Assembly: GCF_020510625.1 (NCBI RefSeq)
Contig: NZ_CP075191.1
Coordinates: 410,001-474,000, forward strand
Source of the DNA: Ferribacterium limneticum
GTDB lineage: Bacteria; Pseudomonadota; Gammaproteobacteria; Burkholderiales; Rhodocyclaceae
DNA: 64,000 nucleotides
Direction: 5' to 3'
Positions 45,695-54,179 of the stretch are shown one piece after another. The translations under genes and the position numbers were made by a program. Position 1 is the stretch's first letter. Each line of letters starts with the position of its first letter. Under the pieces are notes generated by a model. The model did no database searches. It saw nothing but the letters and a program-made list of their open reading frames with translations, and was not told the DNA's origin.

Positions 45695-46582
45695 ATGAAC
45701 TGGCCAGCGCTCAAAGAAAAACTCGACCTCTACGAAAAGCTGATGCGGCTCGACAAGCCGATCGGCATCCTGCTGCTGCTCTGGCCGACGCTGTGGGCCT
45801 TGTGGCTGTCGTCGTTGGGGCGGCCGAACTGGATCATCGTCTGGATTTTCGTGCTCGGCACCGTGCTGATGCGTTCGGCCGGTTGCGTGATCAACGATTA
45901 TGCCGATCGCGACTTCGACAAGCATGTCGAGCGCACGAAAGAGCGGCCGCTGACTTCTGGAAAGGTGACGACCAAGGAAGCGCTGGCGCTGTTTGCCGGA
46001 CTGTCGCTGCTCTCATTCCTGCTGGTGCTAGTCCTCGGCAATACGTTGGTCATCTGGCTGTCGGTGCCGGCTGTCTTTCTGGCGGCGAGCTATCCATTCA
46101 CCAAGCGTTTCCTGGCCATTCCCCAGGCTTATCTGGGCGTCGCTTTTGGTTTTGGCATCCCGATGGCCTACGCCGCCCATATCGGCGGAGTGCCGCCCGA
46201 GGCGTGGTGGCTGTTGCTCGCCAACGTCTTCTGGGCGGTGGCCTACGATACCGAATACGCCATGGTCGACCGTGACGATGACCTGAAAATCGGCATCAAG
46301 ACCTCGGCCATCACCTTTGGCCGCTTCGATGTGGCTGCCGTGATGTTCTGCTACGCCGCGACGCTGGCCATCATCGGCTGGATTGGCTACACACTGAATC
46401 TTGGCCCTGCTTTTTACACCGGACTGGTGGTGGCAGCCGGCATCATGGGCGTGCATTACACCTGGATTCGTGGTCGGGAGCGGACGCCGTGCTTCAAGGC
46501 TTTCCTGCACAACAACTGGGTCGGCGCCGCGATTTTCGCCGGCATTGCCGTTGATTTTCTGGTTTCCGGAAGGAGCTTCTGA
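45695..46582 (+). CDS. ubiA: 4-hydroxybenzoate polyprenyltransferase UbiA
   Basis: 295-residue integral membrane prenyltransferase of ubiquinone synthesis. The two Asp-rich motifs [20 protein letters not shown] and [20 protein letters not shown] bind the magnesium-diphosphate; multiple hydrophobic spans lie between. Its stop overlaps the start of the next gene (TGATG), forming an operon with ubiD two genes on. Confidence 0.96.
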   Translation: MNWPALKEKLDLYEKLMRLDKPIGILLLLWPTLWALWLSSLGRPNWIIVWIFVLGTVLMRSAGCVINDYADRDFDKHVERTKERPLTSGKVTTKEALALFAGLSLLSFLLVLVLGNTLVIWLSVPAVFLAASYPFTKRFLAIPQAYLGVAFGFGIPMAYAAHIGGVPPEAWWLLLANVFWAVAYDTEYAMVDRDDDLKIGIKTSAITFGRFDVAAVMFCYAATLAIIGWIGYTLNLGPAFYTGLVVAAGIMGVHYTWIRGRERTPCFKAFLHNNWVGAAIFAGIAVDFLVSGRSF

Positions 46583-47004
46583 TGAAAGCTTTGATTTTTG
46601 CCCTGTGTTGCCTGTCGACTGCTGTATTCGCCGAAGACGCCCGCCAGTTGGCCAAACTGCCGGCACCGGCTCAGGAGTCGCTGCGCCAGGAAATGCTCGA
46701 CAACTTGGTCGCGGTCAATGAAGTGCTGTCGCTGATGGCCGAAGGCAAGGTCAAGGAAGCCGGCGAGGCGGCCGAGGCCAAGCTCGGCATGTCGGCCATG
46801 GGCAAGCACCGCAGCAAGCCTTTCGACGCCCGGCCCGGTCCGCACATGCCGCCGGCCATGCACGGTATCGGCATGGATGGCCACAAGGCGGTCAGCGAGT
46901 TCGCCATCGTGGCCAAGACCGGTGACCGGGACAAGGCGCTGGCCCTGCTGCCCAACCTGACTTCAGCCTGTGTCGGCTGTCACTTTTCGTATCGCACCCG
47001 ATGA
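46582..47004 (+). CDS. Periplasmic c-type cytochrome-like protein with C-terminal CxxCH
   Basis: 140 residues. [20 protein letters not shown] is a signal peptide. Near the C-terminus [13 protein letters not shown] carries a CxxCH heme-c motif eight residues before the end, as in cytochrome c'-type four-helix proteins. The preceding part has helices and a Pro/His/Met-rich loop ([20 protein letters not shown]) that could bind metal. Overlaps ubiA and ubiD by a few bases, so it is co-expressed with quinone synthesis genes; role unknown. Confidence 0.78.
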   Translation: MKALIFALCCLSTAVFAEDARQLAKLPAPAQESLRQEMLDNLVAVNEVLSLMAEGKVKEAGEAAEAKLGMSAMGKHRSKPFDARPGPHMPPAMHGIGMDGHKAVSEFAIVAKTGDRDKALALLPNLTSACVGCHFSYRTR

Positions 47005-48464
47005 AATATCACGATCTGCGCGACTTCATGTCGCAACTGGAAAAGACCGGCGAACTCAAACGGATCGGCGTCGAGGTCGATACCCACCTTGAAATGACCG
47101 AAATCGGCGACCGGGTCCTGCGCGCTGGCGGGCCGGCCCTGCTCTTCGAAAAACCGAAGGGGCATACGATCCCGGTGCTGGCCAACCTGTTCGGTACGCC
47201 GAAACGGGTGGCGCTCGGCATGGGTGAGGAATCGGTGCAGGCCCTGCGTGAAGTCGGCAAGCTGCTGGCGTATTTGAAGGAACCGGAACCGCCCAAGGGC
47301 CTCAAGGACGCCTGGGACAAGCTGCCCATCCTCAAGCAGGTCATGAATATGGCGCCGAAGAAGGTGTCGAACGCGCCGTGCCAGCAAGTCGTGTGGGAGG
47401 GCAAGGATGTCGATTTGAGTCGCCTGCCGATCCAGCACTGCTGGCCGGGTGACATCGCACCGCTGATCACCTGGGGCCTGGTCGTCACCAAGGGCCCGCA
47501 CAAGAACCGGCAGAACCTCGGCATCTACCGCCAGCAGGTGCTCGGGTCGAACAAGGTGATCATGCGCTGGCTGGCGCATCGCGGCGGGGCGCTGGATTTT
47601 CGCGAGCATCAACTGGCCAATCCGGGGCAACCGTTCCCGGTCGCCGTCGTGCTCGGCTGCGATCCGGCGACCATTCTCGGCGCCGTGACGCCGGTGCCCG
47701 ATTCGTTGTCGGAATACCAGTTCGCCGGCCTGCTGCGCGGCGGCAAGACCGAGCTGACGCAATGCCTCGGCTCGACCCTGCAGGTGCCCGCCTCGGCCGA
47801 GATCGTGCTCGAAGGCGTCATTCATCCCGGCGAGGTGGCGCTCGAAGGGCCGTATGGCGACCACACCGGCTACTACAACGAGCAGGCCGAATTCCCGGTA
47901 TTCACCATCGAGCGCATCACCATGCGCCGCGACCCGATCTACCACAGCACCTACACCGGCAAGCCGCCCGATGAGCCGGCCGTGCTCGGCGTCGCGCTCA
48001 ACGAGGTGTTCGTACCACTGCTGCAGAAACAGTATCCGGAAATCGTCGATTTTTACCTGCCGCCGGAAGGCTGCTCATACCGGATGGCCATCGTCAGCAT
48101 CAAGAAGGCTTACCCCGGCCACGCCAAGCGCATCATGTTTGGCATCTGGTCCTTCCTGCGCCAGTTCATGTACACCAAGACCATCATCGTGGTGGACGAC
48201 GACATCGACATCCGCGACTGGAAGGAAGTGATCTGGGCGATGACGACGCGGATGGACGCGACGCGCGACACGACGCTGGTCGACAACACGCCGATCGACT
48301 ACCTCGATTTCGCCAGCCCGGTCGCTGGCCTCGGCTCCAAGATGGGGCTGGATGCTACCAACAAGTGGCCGGGCGAAACCAGCCGCGAGTGGGGGCGGCC
48401 CATCGTGATGGATACCGACGTCAAGAAGCGTGTCGACACGATGTGGCAGGAACTAGGCCTTTAG
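47001..48464 (+). CDS. ubiD: 4-hydroxy-3-polyprenylbenzoate decarboxylase UbiD
   Basis: 487 residues, prenylated-FMN-dependent decarboxylase of ubiquinone synthesis. Starts [20 protein letters not shown]; typical segments include [40 protein letters not shown] (with catalytic Glu region) and [24 protein letters not shown] overlap with the preceding gene. The cobalamin riboswitch of the next operon starts 50 bases downstream. Confidence 0.97.
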   Translation: MKYHDLRDFMSQLEKTGELKRIGVEVDTHLEMTEIGDRVLRAGGPALLFEKPKGHTIPVLANLFGTPKRVALGMGEESVQALREVGKLLAYLKEPEPPKGLKDAWDKLPILKQVMNMAPKKVSNAPCQQVVWEGKDVDLSRLPIQHCWPGDIAPLITWGLVVTKGPHKNRQNLGIYRQQVLGSNKVIMRWLAHRGGALDFREHQLANPGQPFPVAVVLGCDPATILGAVTPVPDSLSEYQFAGLLRGGKTELTQCLGSTLQVPASAEIVLEGVIHPGEVALEGPYGDHTGYYNEQAEFPVFTIERITMRRDPIYHSTYTGKPPDEPAVLGVALNEVFVPLLQKQYPEIVDFYLPPEGCSYRMAIVSIKKAYPGHAKRIMFGIWSFLRQFMYTKTIIVVDDDIDIRDWKEVIWAMTTRMDATRDTTLVDNTPIDYLDFASPVAGLGSKMGLDATNKWPGETSREWGRPIVMDTDVKKRVDTMWQELGL

Positions 48465-48513
48465 GACGAATTGACCCGTGGCGCGGCGGCTTGAGAGAAT
48501 CCGCCCTCCTATC

Positions 48514-48673
48514 GGCATCGAGATACGGAACACGGTGCGAATCCGTGGCGGGCCCGCCGCTGTAACCGGGGACGAAGACTGCATGGTCGCCAGACCAGCC
48601 ACTTGCGGGGCATGCCGCGCAGGGAAGGCGCAGCGCTTCGGCTGATCCGGAAGCCAGAAGACGAATCGATGCC
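48514..48673 (+). promoter_or_regulatory. Cobalamin (B12) riboswitch aptamer
   Basis: Closing stem P1 GGCATCGA / TCGATGCC (48514-48521 with 48666-48673). Inside are the conserved elements CACGGTGCGAATCCGTGGCG, GCCGCTGTAACCGGGGACGA, GCCACTTGCGG, CGCAGGGAAGGCG (B12-box-like) and GATCCGGAAGCCAGAAGAC. It precedes a strong terminator and then the peptide gene at 48771, so adenosylcobalamin or a related corrinoid is expected to switch off transcription of the peptide/radical SAM pair. Confidence 0.95.
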
Positions 48674-48690
48674 AATCAGGAGCCAAGGCA

Positions 48691-48750
48691 AGGGCTCCGG
48701 CTGAATGCATGCGACCAGCGTGCACTCAGCCGGGGCCCTTTTTGTTTTTT
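48691..48750 (+). terminator. Terminator of the cobalamin riboswitch expression platform
   Basis: AGGGCTCCGGCTGAATGCA pairs with TGCACTCAGCCGGGGCCCTT over about 19 bases, followed by a T-rich run (TTTTTGTTTTTT). Lies between the aptamer and the peptide start codon. An antiterminator partner was not defined. Confidence 0.85.
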
Positions 48751-48770
48751 GTCTTCCCGAGGAGTGGACA

Positions 48771-48938
48771 ATGTCCCAGATCGTTTCTCAAGTCGCATCC
48801 AATACCGTTAAAACCCAGCCGACATCCGCCCAACATGCGCAGCCGGTGGCCCCGACCATCGCTGTTCGCAAGAGCTGCAACCCGGACGGCATCGGCCTCT
48901 CGCACTACGTGCTGATGGACCGGAAGGCGGCCAAGTGA
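48771..48938 (+). CDS. cbpA: RiPP-type precursor peptide (CbpA-like) under B12 riboswitch control
   Basis: 55 residues, ATG 48771 with CGAGGAG just upstream. The first 30 residues (MSQIVSQVASNTVKTQPTSA...) are a Gln/Thr/Ala-rich leader; the last part RKSCNPDGIGLSHYVLMDRK holds a single Cys, plus Asp, His and Tyr residues as possible modification sites. The stop overlaps the start of the radical SAM gene by 4 bases. Together they resemble the CbpA/CbpB pair I recall from TIGRFAMs (cobalamin-linked peptide); that name is from memory. The product and its function are unknown to me. Confidence 0.8.
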   Translation: MSQIVSQVASNTVKTQPTSAQHAQPVAPTIAVRKSCNPDGIGLSHYVLMDRKAAK

Positions 48939-50308
48939 GTGCGCTAATCGCCGAGCGTGCCGCGCGCGGCACGCTGTTCCAGCCGGTCGATATCGGCCAC
49001 CCGGTCTATGCCGCGGTGACCGATCCGCAGACGGCTTTCTGGGCGCTGGTCGACAAGACCCGCGTCCATGAGGCCGGCGGCGACCCGGTCCTGGTCGCCG
49101 CCTATGCAGCCAAGGCCGAACAGTTCTCGCAGGAACTGCATGCCCTGCGCTTCGGCCTGAAGCCTTCCGGTGTTTATTTGAACCCGACCGAGCGTTGCAA
49201 TCTCAACTGCACCTACTGCTATCTGCCCGATACCCAGCGCAGCGGCGGCAGCCACATGCCGGTCAAGACGCTGCTTGATTCCCTGGCCAAGCTGCGCGAT
49301 TACTTCCGTTCGGTGATGCCGGCTGATCGCAAGCCGCGCGCCATTTTTCACGGTGCCGAGCCGCTGATGAATGCGCCGGCCGTCTTCGAAGCCATCGATG
49401 CCTTTGCCGACGATTTCGTCTTCGGCCTGCAGACCAATGGGACGCTGCTCGACGATGCGGCACTCGACTTCCTGACTTCGCGCAATGTCAGCGTCGGCCT
49501 GTCGCTCGACGGTCCGGTCTCCGGCATTACCGATGCGACCCGGCGGACCTGGAGCGGCAAGAGCGTGCACGACAAGGTGCTGCGGGCGATGGAAAAGCTG
49601 CGCGGTTACGGCTCGTGGAGCGTCATCACGACCTGCACGACAGAGAACTTGCCCCACCTGACGCGCATGGTCGAGCTGTTCCACGCCCACGAAGTGCCAA
49701 CCTGCATGCTCAACACCCTGCGCTGCACCTTGCCCGGTGCCCGTGGGGTCAAGCCGGCCGATGGTGACATGGCGGCGGCCTTCTTCGCCGCTCTCGACCG
49801 GACCCACGAGTTGTATCAGGAAACCGGGCGCAAGCTGATGGTCGCCAATTTCGCCAATATCCTGATCGGCATCCTGGCGCCGACGGCCCGCCGGTTGATG
49901 TGCGACATCTCGCCCTGCGGCGGTGGCCGAGCCTTCTTCGCGCTGGCCGCCGACGGCAGCCTCTATCCATGCAGCGAGTTCATCGGCCTGCCGCGTTTCA
50001 ATGGCGGCAGCCTGCTGACTGGCGGGGTCGAGGCCGCGCTGGATTCCGCCGCCTTCCGCGAGGTGACGACGCGCGACGTTGACCGGTTCAGCCCGTGCGG
50101 CGATTGCGCGATCCGCCATTTCTGCGGCTCGCCGTGCCCAGCCGAAGCTTTCGAGATGAACGGCGGCATGGACAAGATCGGCGCCTTCTGCGATTTCTAC
50201 AAGGAACAGGTCAATTACGCCTTGCGCCTGATCGCCGACGGCAAGGCCGATGACTATCTGTGGGATGGCTGGGACGAGGGAACCGAAAGCGTTTTTGCGA
50301 TGGGTTGA
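48935..50308 (+). CDS. cbpB: Radical SAM/SPASM peptide-modifying enzyme (CbpB-like)
   Basis: 457 residues. Radical SAM cluster motif TERCNLNCTYCYLP (Cys88, Cys92, Cys95), SAM-binding region FHGAEPLMNAP, and a Cys-rich SPASM C-terminus (RRLMCDISPCGGGRAFFALA; SPCGDCAIRHFCGSPCPAEA; GAFCDFYKEQ) able to hold two auxiliary clusters, as in enzymes that make thioether or C-C bonds in peptides. Translationally coupled to the 55-residue peptide, its presumed substrate. There are no protease or exporter genes next to it, so maturation or export must be done elsewhere. Confidence 0.93.
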   Translation: MSALIAERAARGTLFQPVDIGHPVYAAVTDPQTAFWALVDKTRVHEAGGDPVLVAAYAAKAEQFSQELHALRFGLKPSGVYLNPTERCNLNCTYCYLPDTQRSGGSHMPVKTLLDSLAKLRDYFRSVMPADRKPRAIFHGAEPLMNAPAVFEAIDAFADDFVFGLQTNGTLLDDAALDFLTSRNVSVGLSLDGPVSGITDATRRTWSGKSVHDKVLRAMEKLRGYGSWSVITTCTTENLPHLTRMVELFHAHEVPTCMLNTLRCTLPGARGVKPADGDMAAAFFAALDRTHELYQETGRKLMVANFANILIGILAPTARRLMCDISPCGGGRAFFALAADGSLYPCSEFIGLPRFNGGSLLTGGVEAALDSAAFREVTTRDVDRFSPCGDCAIRHFCGSPCPAEAFEMNGGMDKIGAFCDFYKEQVNYALRLIADGKADDYLWDGWDEGTESVFAMG

Positions 50309-50368
50309 GAAATGCCGGGCGGGCGCTTTAATATGGCGCCCTTCCTTTGCTTTCAGGCATCGCCAGTC

Positions 50369-50866
50369 ATGCACTCCCGTCTTGTCATTACCGCCACTGA
50401 TTTGGCTGATCTGCGTCACGTCGAAGCCTTTCTCGACCTGCTCGAACACTATGCCCGTGATCCGATGGGCGGCGGTGATGGCCTCTCGGATTACGCCAAG
50501 GTCCATCTGGTCGGCACCATGCAGGAGGTTCCAGGCTTTCATGGCGCGCTGGCCTGGCTCGATGGCAAGGCGGTCGGACTGATCGACTGTTTCGCCGGCT
50601 TTTCGACCTTCGCCGCGAAGCCGCTGCTCAATGTTCACGATATCGTGGTGCACGAAAGCTTGCGCGGCCTGGGCATCGGCCAGGCTCTGCTGGCTTGGGC
50701 TGAACAACGCGCTCGCCAACTTGGTTGCTGTAAGCTGACGCTGGAAGTGCTGTCCAACAACACGCGGGCGATGGCTTCCTACCAGCAGGCCGGATTCGCG
50801 CCCTATGTGCTCGATCCGGCCGCCGGCCATGCGCTGCTCATGCAGAAATATCTCCCGGAGGATTAA
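50369..50866 (+). CDS. GNAT-family N-acetyltransferase
   Basis: 165 residues from ATG 50369 (earlier in-frame Met at 50312 and 50333 are less likely). GNAT core LNVHDIVVHESLRGLGIGQALLAWAEQRAR (pyrophosphate-binding RGLGIG loop) and NTRAMASYQQAGFAPYVL. Substrate unknown. It lies 60 bases after the radical SAM gene on the same strand and may or may not belong to the same transcript. Confidence 0.88.
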   Translation: MHSRLVITATDLADLRHVEAFLDLLEHYARDPMGGGDGLSDYAKVHLVGTMQEVPGFHGALAWLDGKAVGLIDCFAGFSTFAAKPLLNVHDIVVHESLRGLGIGQALLAWAEQRARQLGCCKLTLEVLSNNTRAMASYQQAGFAPYVLDPAAGHALLMQKYLPED

Positions 50867-50869
50867 CTC

Positions 50870-51277
50870 ATGCAGGAACCTCTTCCCGTCGACGACCTCA
50901 AGGGTGTGCGCCTTTCTCTGGTGCAATACACCCACTTCATCTACGGCCTGCACGCTATTGCCGTGCTGATCGGCGTGACCTCGGCGGCAACGGTGGCCGG
51001 TGGTTTCGTCTTTGGCCTGCCGTCCCTGCTGGCGGTTTTTCTCAATTACCTGAAGCGGGGCGAGGTCAATGGCACCTGGCTGGAAAGCCATTTTCGCTGG
51101 CAGATCCGTACCTTCTGGTTCACTTTCCTGTGGCTGGTGGTCTATGGTTTGCTGATTATCACCATCATCGGCATTCCCATCGCCTGGATCCTGATCGCCC
51201 TGCTTGGCCTGTGGGTCGGCTATCGGGTCATCCGTGGCTGGGTGGCGCTGAACGGGGTGCGGCCAGTCGGCGAATGA
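50870..51277 (+). CDS. DUF4870-type membrane protein
   Basis: 135 residues with hydrophobic segments (FIYGLHAIAVLIGVTSAATV, LPSLLAVFLNYL, FTFLWLVVYGLLIITIIGIP) and the family-like ESHFRWQIRTFWFT segment. Directly follows the GNAT gene (3-base gap). Function unknown. Confidence 0.8.
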   Translation: MQEPLPVDDLKGVRLSLVQYTHFIYGLHAIAVLIGVTSAATVAGGFVFGLPSLLAVFLNYLKRGEVNGTWLESHFRWQIRTFWFTFLWLVVYGLLIITIIGIPIAWILIALLGLWVGYRVIRGWVALNGVRPVGE

Positions 51278-51284
51278 CCGGGGC

Positions 51285-51893
51285 TCAGGTGCCCATGTAG
51301 CGTCCGTTCTTGTGATTGACCGCAATGACCAGGTTCAGCGCCACCGCGCCGACGATCGAGAAGCCGACACTGACCGGGTCGCGGACGAAAAGCGCCGCGC
51401 CCAGAATCAGGCAGTCGGCCGCCATCTGCAGCTTGCCGGCCCGCCAGCCGCGTGTGTTCTGCAAATGGATGACCAGAATGCCCAGGCCACCCAGGCTGGC
51501 CTTGTGGCGGATCAGCATCAGTAGCCCGACTCCGGCCAGAAAACCGGCCATCACCGCCGCAAAGCCGCGGTTCAGTGACTGCAGATGAATCAGCGTCGGC
51601 AGCAGTTCGGTGTATAGCGAGAGCAGGGTGATCGACAGGAAGGTCTTGATGGTGAAGGCCTTGCCCATGGCCCGCAGCGCCAGCGCATAGAACGGTAGGT
51701 TGACCGCGAACAGCACCAGCCCGATCGGCCAGCCGCTCAGGTAGTGGATCAGGAAGGCAATGCCGACCGTGCCGCCGGTCAGCAGGCCGGCTTCGCGGAA
51801 CAAGAAGACGGCAAAGGCGACCAGCAAGGGGGCGACGAGCAAGGCCTGGGCATCTTCGAACAGGTTGTGGTGATGGCTTTCCGTGGTGTTCAT
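51285..51893 (-). CDS. YitT-family membrane protein
   Basis: 202 residues, five or so hydrophobic spans. LFREAGLLTGGTVGIAFLIH and YALALRAMGKAFTIKTFLSI are characteristic of YitT/DUF161-type proteins. Convergent with the DUF4870 gene (7-base gap); ten bases separate it from the Fe-S protein gene upstream on its strand. Confidence 0.85.
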   Translation of the reverse strand: MNTTESHHHNLFEDAQALLVAPLLVAFAVFLFREAGLLTGGTVGIAFLIHYLSGWPIGLVLFAVNLPFYALALRAMGKAFTIKTFLSITLLSLYTELLPTLIHLQSLNRGFAAVMAGFLAGVGLLMLIRHKASLGGLGILVIHLQNTRGWRAGKLQMAADCLILGAALFVRDPVSVGFSIVGAVALNLVIAVNHKNGRYMGT

Positions 51894-51903
51894 GGCGGGC
51901 CGC

Positions 51904-52599
51904 TCAGCCGTAATACTGGCGAATCACGGCCAGCGACCGTGAATAGCTGTGCCTGATCTGGGCGTCTTCGTAGCGATGCTGGCGGCCCACGGGGCAGGCC
52001 TGGCGGGCCAGGCAGCCGTGGGCGCAGGGTGATTCCGGCCGCAGGCGGTAGCGGCTGCAGGCGTCGAGATCGAACTGACCATCTTTCAGGGCATTGGCCG
52101 GGCAGGCGGCCACGCAGGGCTGGGGCGCGCAGGTCGGGCAGGGGCTGCGCGCTTCCTCGGCCAGCGATGGCGCAAAGTCGGTGTCAGCCATGACTACGGC
52201 GCGATAGGCATACCAGCTCCCCCATTCCCGGTCGACGCCGACCATGATCGGCGATGGATGGTGCCAGCCGGCCAGCTTGCCCAAGGCCTGCAGGCCGATC
52301 GGCTGGTTGCTCGGAAAGAGGATACGGTAGCGCTGGCCGGGCAACTGTTCGGCAAACCAGCGTTCGACGGTGCGGATGCTGTAGTCGTCGATCGGGTGCT
52401 CGCTGGTGATGCCGGAGGCCTGCACGCATTCCCACAAGCGCCGCCCGCCGTGCCCGAAGAGGATCAGCTGCCGCTCGCCGGCTTGTGGCGCCAGCTTGTC
52501 GACAATGTCGGCCGGCAGGTCGTGCAGGTTGAAGACGAACTGGCGGTTCAGCCCGGCTTCGTTCAGATAGTCGCCCGGAAAGGGCCGGCGTTCACTCAT
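51904..52599 (-). CDS. Ferredoxin-like Fe-S protein (QueG-like C-terminus)
   Basis: 231 residues from ATG 52599, overlapping the dacB stop by 8 bases. C-terminal cysteine sets CPTCAPQPCVAACPANAL and SPCAHGCLARQACPVG can bind one or two [4Fe-4S] clusters; the N-terminal part (ILFGHGGRRLWECVQASGIT) resembles the small-molecule-reductase half of the family. Much shorter than QueG, so epoxyqueuosine reduction is not claimed. Redox role unknown. Confidence 0.75.
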   Translation of the reverse strand: MSERRPFPGDYLNEAGLNRQFVFNLHDLPADIVDKLAPQAGERQLILFGHGGRRLWECVQASGITSEHPIDDYSIRTVERWFAEQLPGQRYRILFPSNQPIGLQALGKLAGWHHPSPIMVGVDREWGSWYAYRAVVMADTDFAPSLAEEARSPCPTCAPQPCVAACPANALKDGQFDLDACSRYRLRPESPCAHGCLARQACPVGRQHRYEDAQIRHSYSRSLAVIRQYYG

Positions 52600-54031
52600 T
52601 TTCCAGAACCGGCGCTTTCTCGCCGACTCGACGCTGGGCGACCCAGACGAGCAGCGCATCGATGGCGGCGCTGCCGGCCTGGGCGCGCGGATGGTTGATC
52701 AGGAAGGTGAAGGCGTAACGGCGGCCCAGCGCATCCAGCGCGTAGCCCGAAGCCGTTTTGACGCCATCCAGCGTGCCGGTCTTGATATGAGCGCGGCCGG
52801 TGGCATCGGAAGCGTTCAGGCGTTTTTTCATCGTGCCGTCGATGCCGACAATGGGCATGCTGGAAACGAATTCCGGCATCACCGGATTCTTCCAGGCGTC
52901 GAGCAGCAGGCGGTTCAGGCTGTCGGCACTGATCCGCTCGAGGCGCGACAGGCCCGAGCCATTGTCGAGTACCAGTTCGTCGAAGCGCAGGTTGCGGGCC
53001 ACCAGCCAGTCGGCGATCCGCTGCTTCGAGCGTTCGGCCGTGGCCGGCGCCGCGTCATTGCCCAGCGTGAGGAAAACCTGCCGGGCCATCACGTTATTGC
53101 TGAACTTGTTGATGTCGCGCACCGCATCGGCCAGCGGCGCCGATTCGTGCTGGGCCAGCAGCTTGGCGCCAATCGGCACGCTGCCGGCGCGCACCTGGCC
53201 GCTCAGCTTGCCGCCAAGTTCCTGCCACAGGGCGCGGATCAGTCCGCTGGCCTGGGCGTCGGCCGGCAGAGGCGACAGGTTCAAGGCCTTCTCGCCGCAC
53301 AGCACCGAATAGGTGCCGCTGAATTCCAGGCGGTTGCCGGTGTTTTCCGGAATCAGGCGAACGTTGATGAAATCCTTCCAGTTGCTGCCGCAGTCGCCAT
53401 TGCCGGCGCGTAACAGGTTGTCGACGCGCAGGCCTTCGCTCGGCGTTTCCATCAGCACGCGTGGCTTGCCGTTGTCCGGCAGCAGCGTGAAGCGCAGGGC
53501 GCGGAAATTCAGCAGCAGGCCATCCGGCCCGACGTTGTAAGGGCGCATCGGTTTGTCGTCGAAGGCGCCGGGGTCGAGGCTGGGCACGTTGAAAGCAGTA
53601 CGGTCGAGCACGACATCGCCGGCGATCTGCTGGATGCCTCGGACGCGCAGCTGGCGCAGCAGCCCCCACAGATGTTCGATGGCGAAACGCGGGTCGCCGC
53701 TGCCCCGGAGATAGACGTTGCCGCTCAGCAGGCCGTCGACCGGCGCCGTTTCGGTCCATGCCGTGGTTTTCCACGTGTAGGCCGGGCCGAGCAGGTCGAG
53801 GGCGGCGTAGGTGGTGAGCAGTTTCATCACCGAAGCCGGATTCATCGATTGCCTGGCGTTGTGGGCGACCAAAGGGGCTGTCGCATCGACCGGGTGGACG
53901 ACAACAGCGACGTTGGCGGCAGGAATCTGCGCCGCCTTCAAGGCCTTCAGGACATTGGGGGGCAGGCCGTCAGCCTGCGCCGTCAGCGAAAGGCCGGCAA
54001 GGGCCAGGGTGGCGAGTATCTTGGCGAACAT
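52592..54031 (-). CDS. dacB: D-alanyl-D-alanine carboxypeptidase/endopeptidase DacB (PBP4)
   Basis: 479 residues from ATG 54031, which begins MFAKILATLALAGLSLTAQA, a signal peptide. S13 peptidase with NPASVMKLLTTYAAL (SxxK), KFSNNVMARQ (SxN) and HIKTGTLDGVKTASGY (KTG). Periplasmic enzyme that trims or cuts peptidoglycan cross-links. Drives, or is followed by, the Fe-S gene on the same strand and is divergent from the heme sensor gene. Confidence 0.95.
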   Translation of the reverse strand: MFAKILATLALAGLSLTAQADGLPPNVLKALKAAQIPAANVAVVVHPVDATAPLVAHNARQSMNPASVMKLLTTYAALDLLGPAYTWKTTAWTETAPVDGLLSGNVYLRGSGDPRFAIEHLWGLLRQLRVRGIQQIAGDVVLDRTAFNVPSLDPGAFDDKPMRPYNVGPDGLLLNFRALRFTLLPDNGKPRVLMETPSEGLRVDNLLRAGNGDCGSNWKDFINVRLIPENTGNRLEFSGTYSVLCGEKALNLSPLPADAQASGLIRALWQELGGKLSGQVRAGSVPIGAKLLAQHESAPLADAVRDINKFSNNVMARQVFLTLGNDAAPATAERSKQRIADWLVARNLRFDELVLDNGSGLSRLERISADSLNRLLLDAWKNPVMPEFVSSMPIVGIDGTMKKRLNASDATGRAHIKTGTLDGVKTASGYALDALGRRYAFTFLINHPRAQAGSAAIDALLVWVAQRRVGEKAPVLENE

Positions 54032-54179
54032 CCGTAGGGGCTGGGGAAGAAGCAAAGTCGCTAGCCTACCATTCACTGGGGTAATTCCCGGGGGTTGCCA
54101 AGTCATGGCGAAACACCGCGCGCCGTCCGGATTTTGGTGCTATTTTGATGAACGTAGACTTTCGACGAGTTGCTGTTCC

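Noticed and set aside
51904-52599. Calling the Fe-S protein epoxyqueuosine reductase (queG)
   Set aside because: Too short and lacking the full QueG domain set; only the cysteine-rich part is similar.
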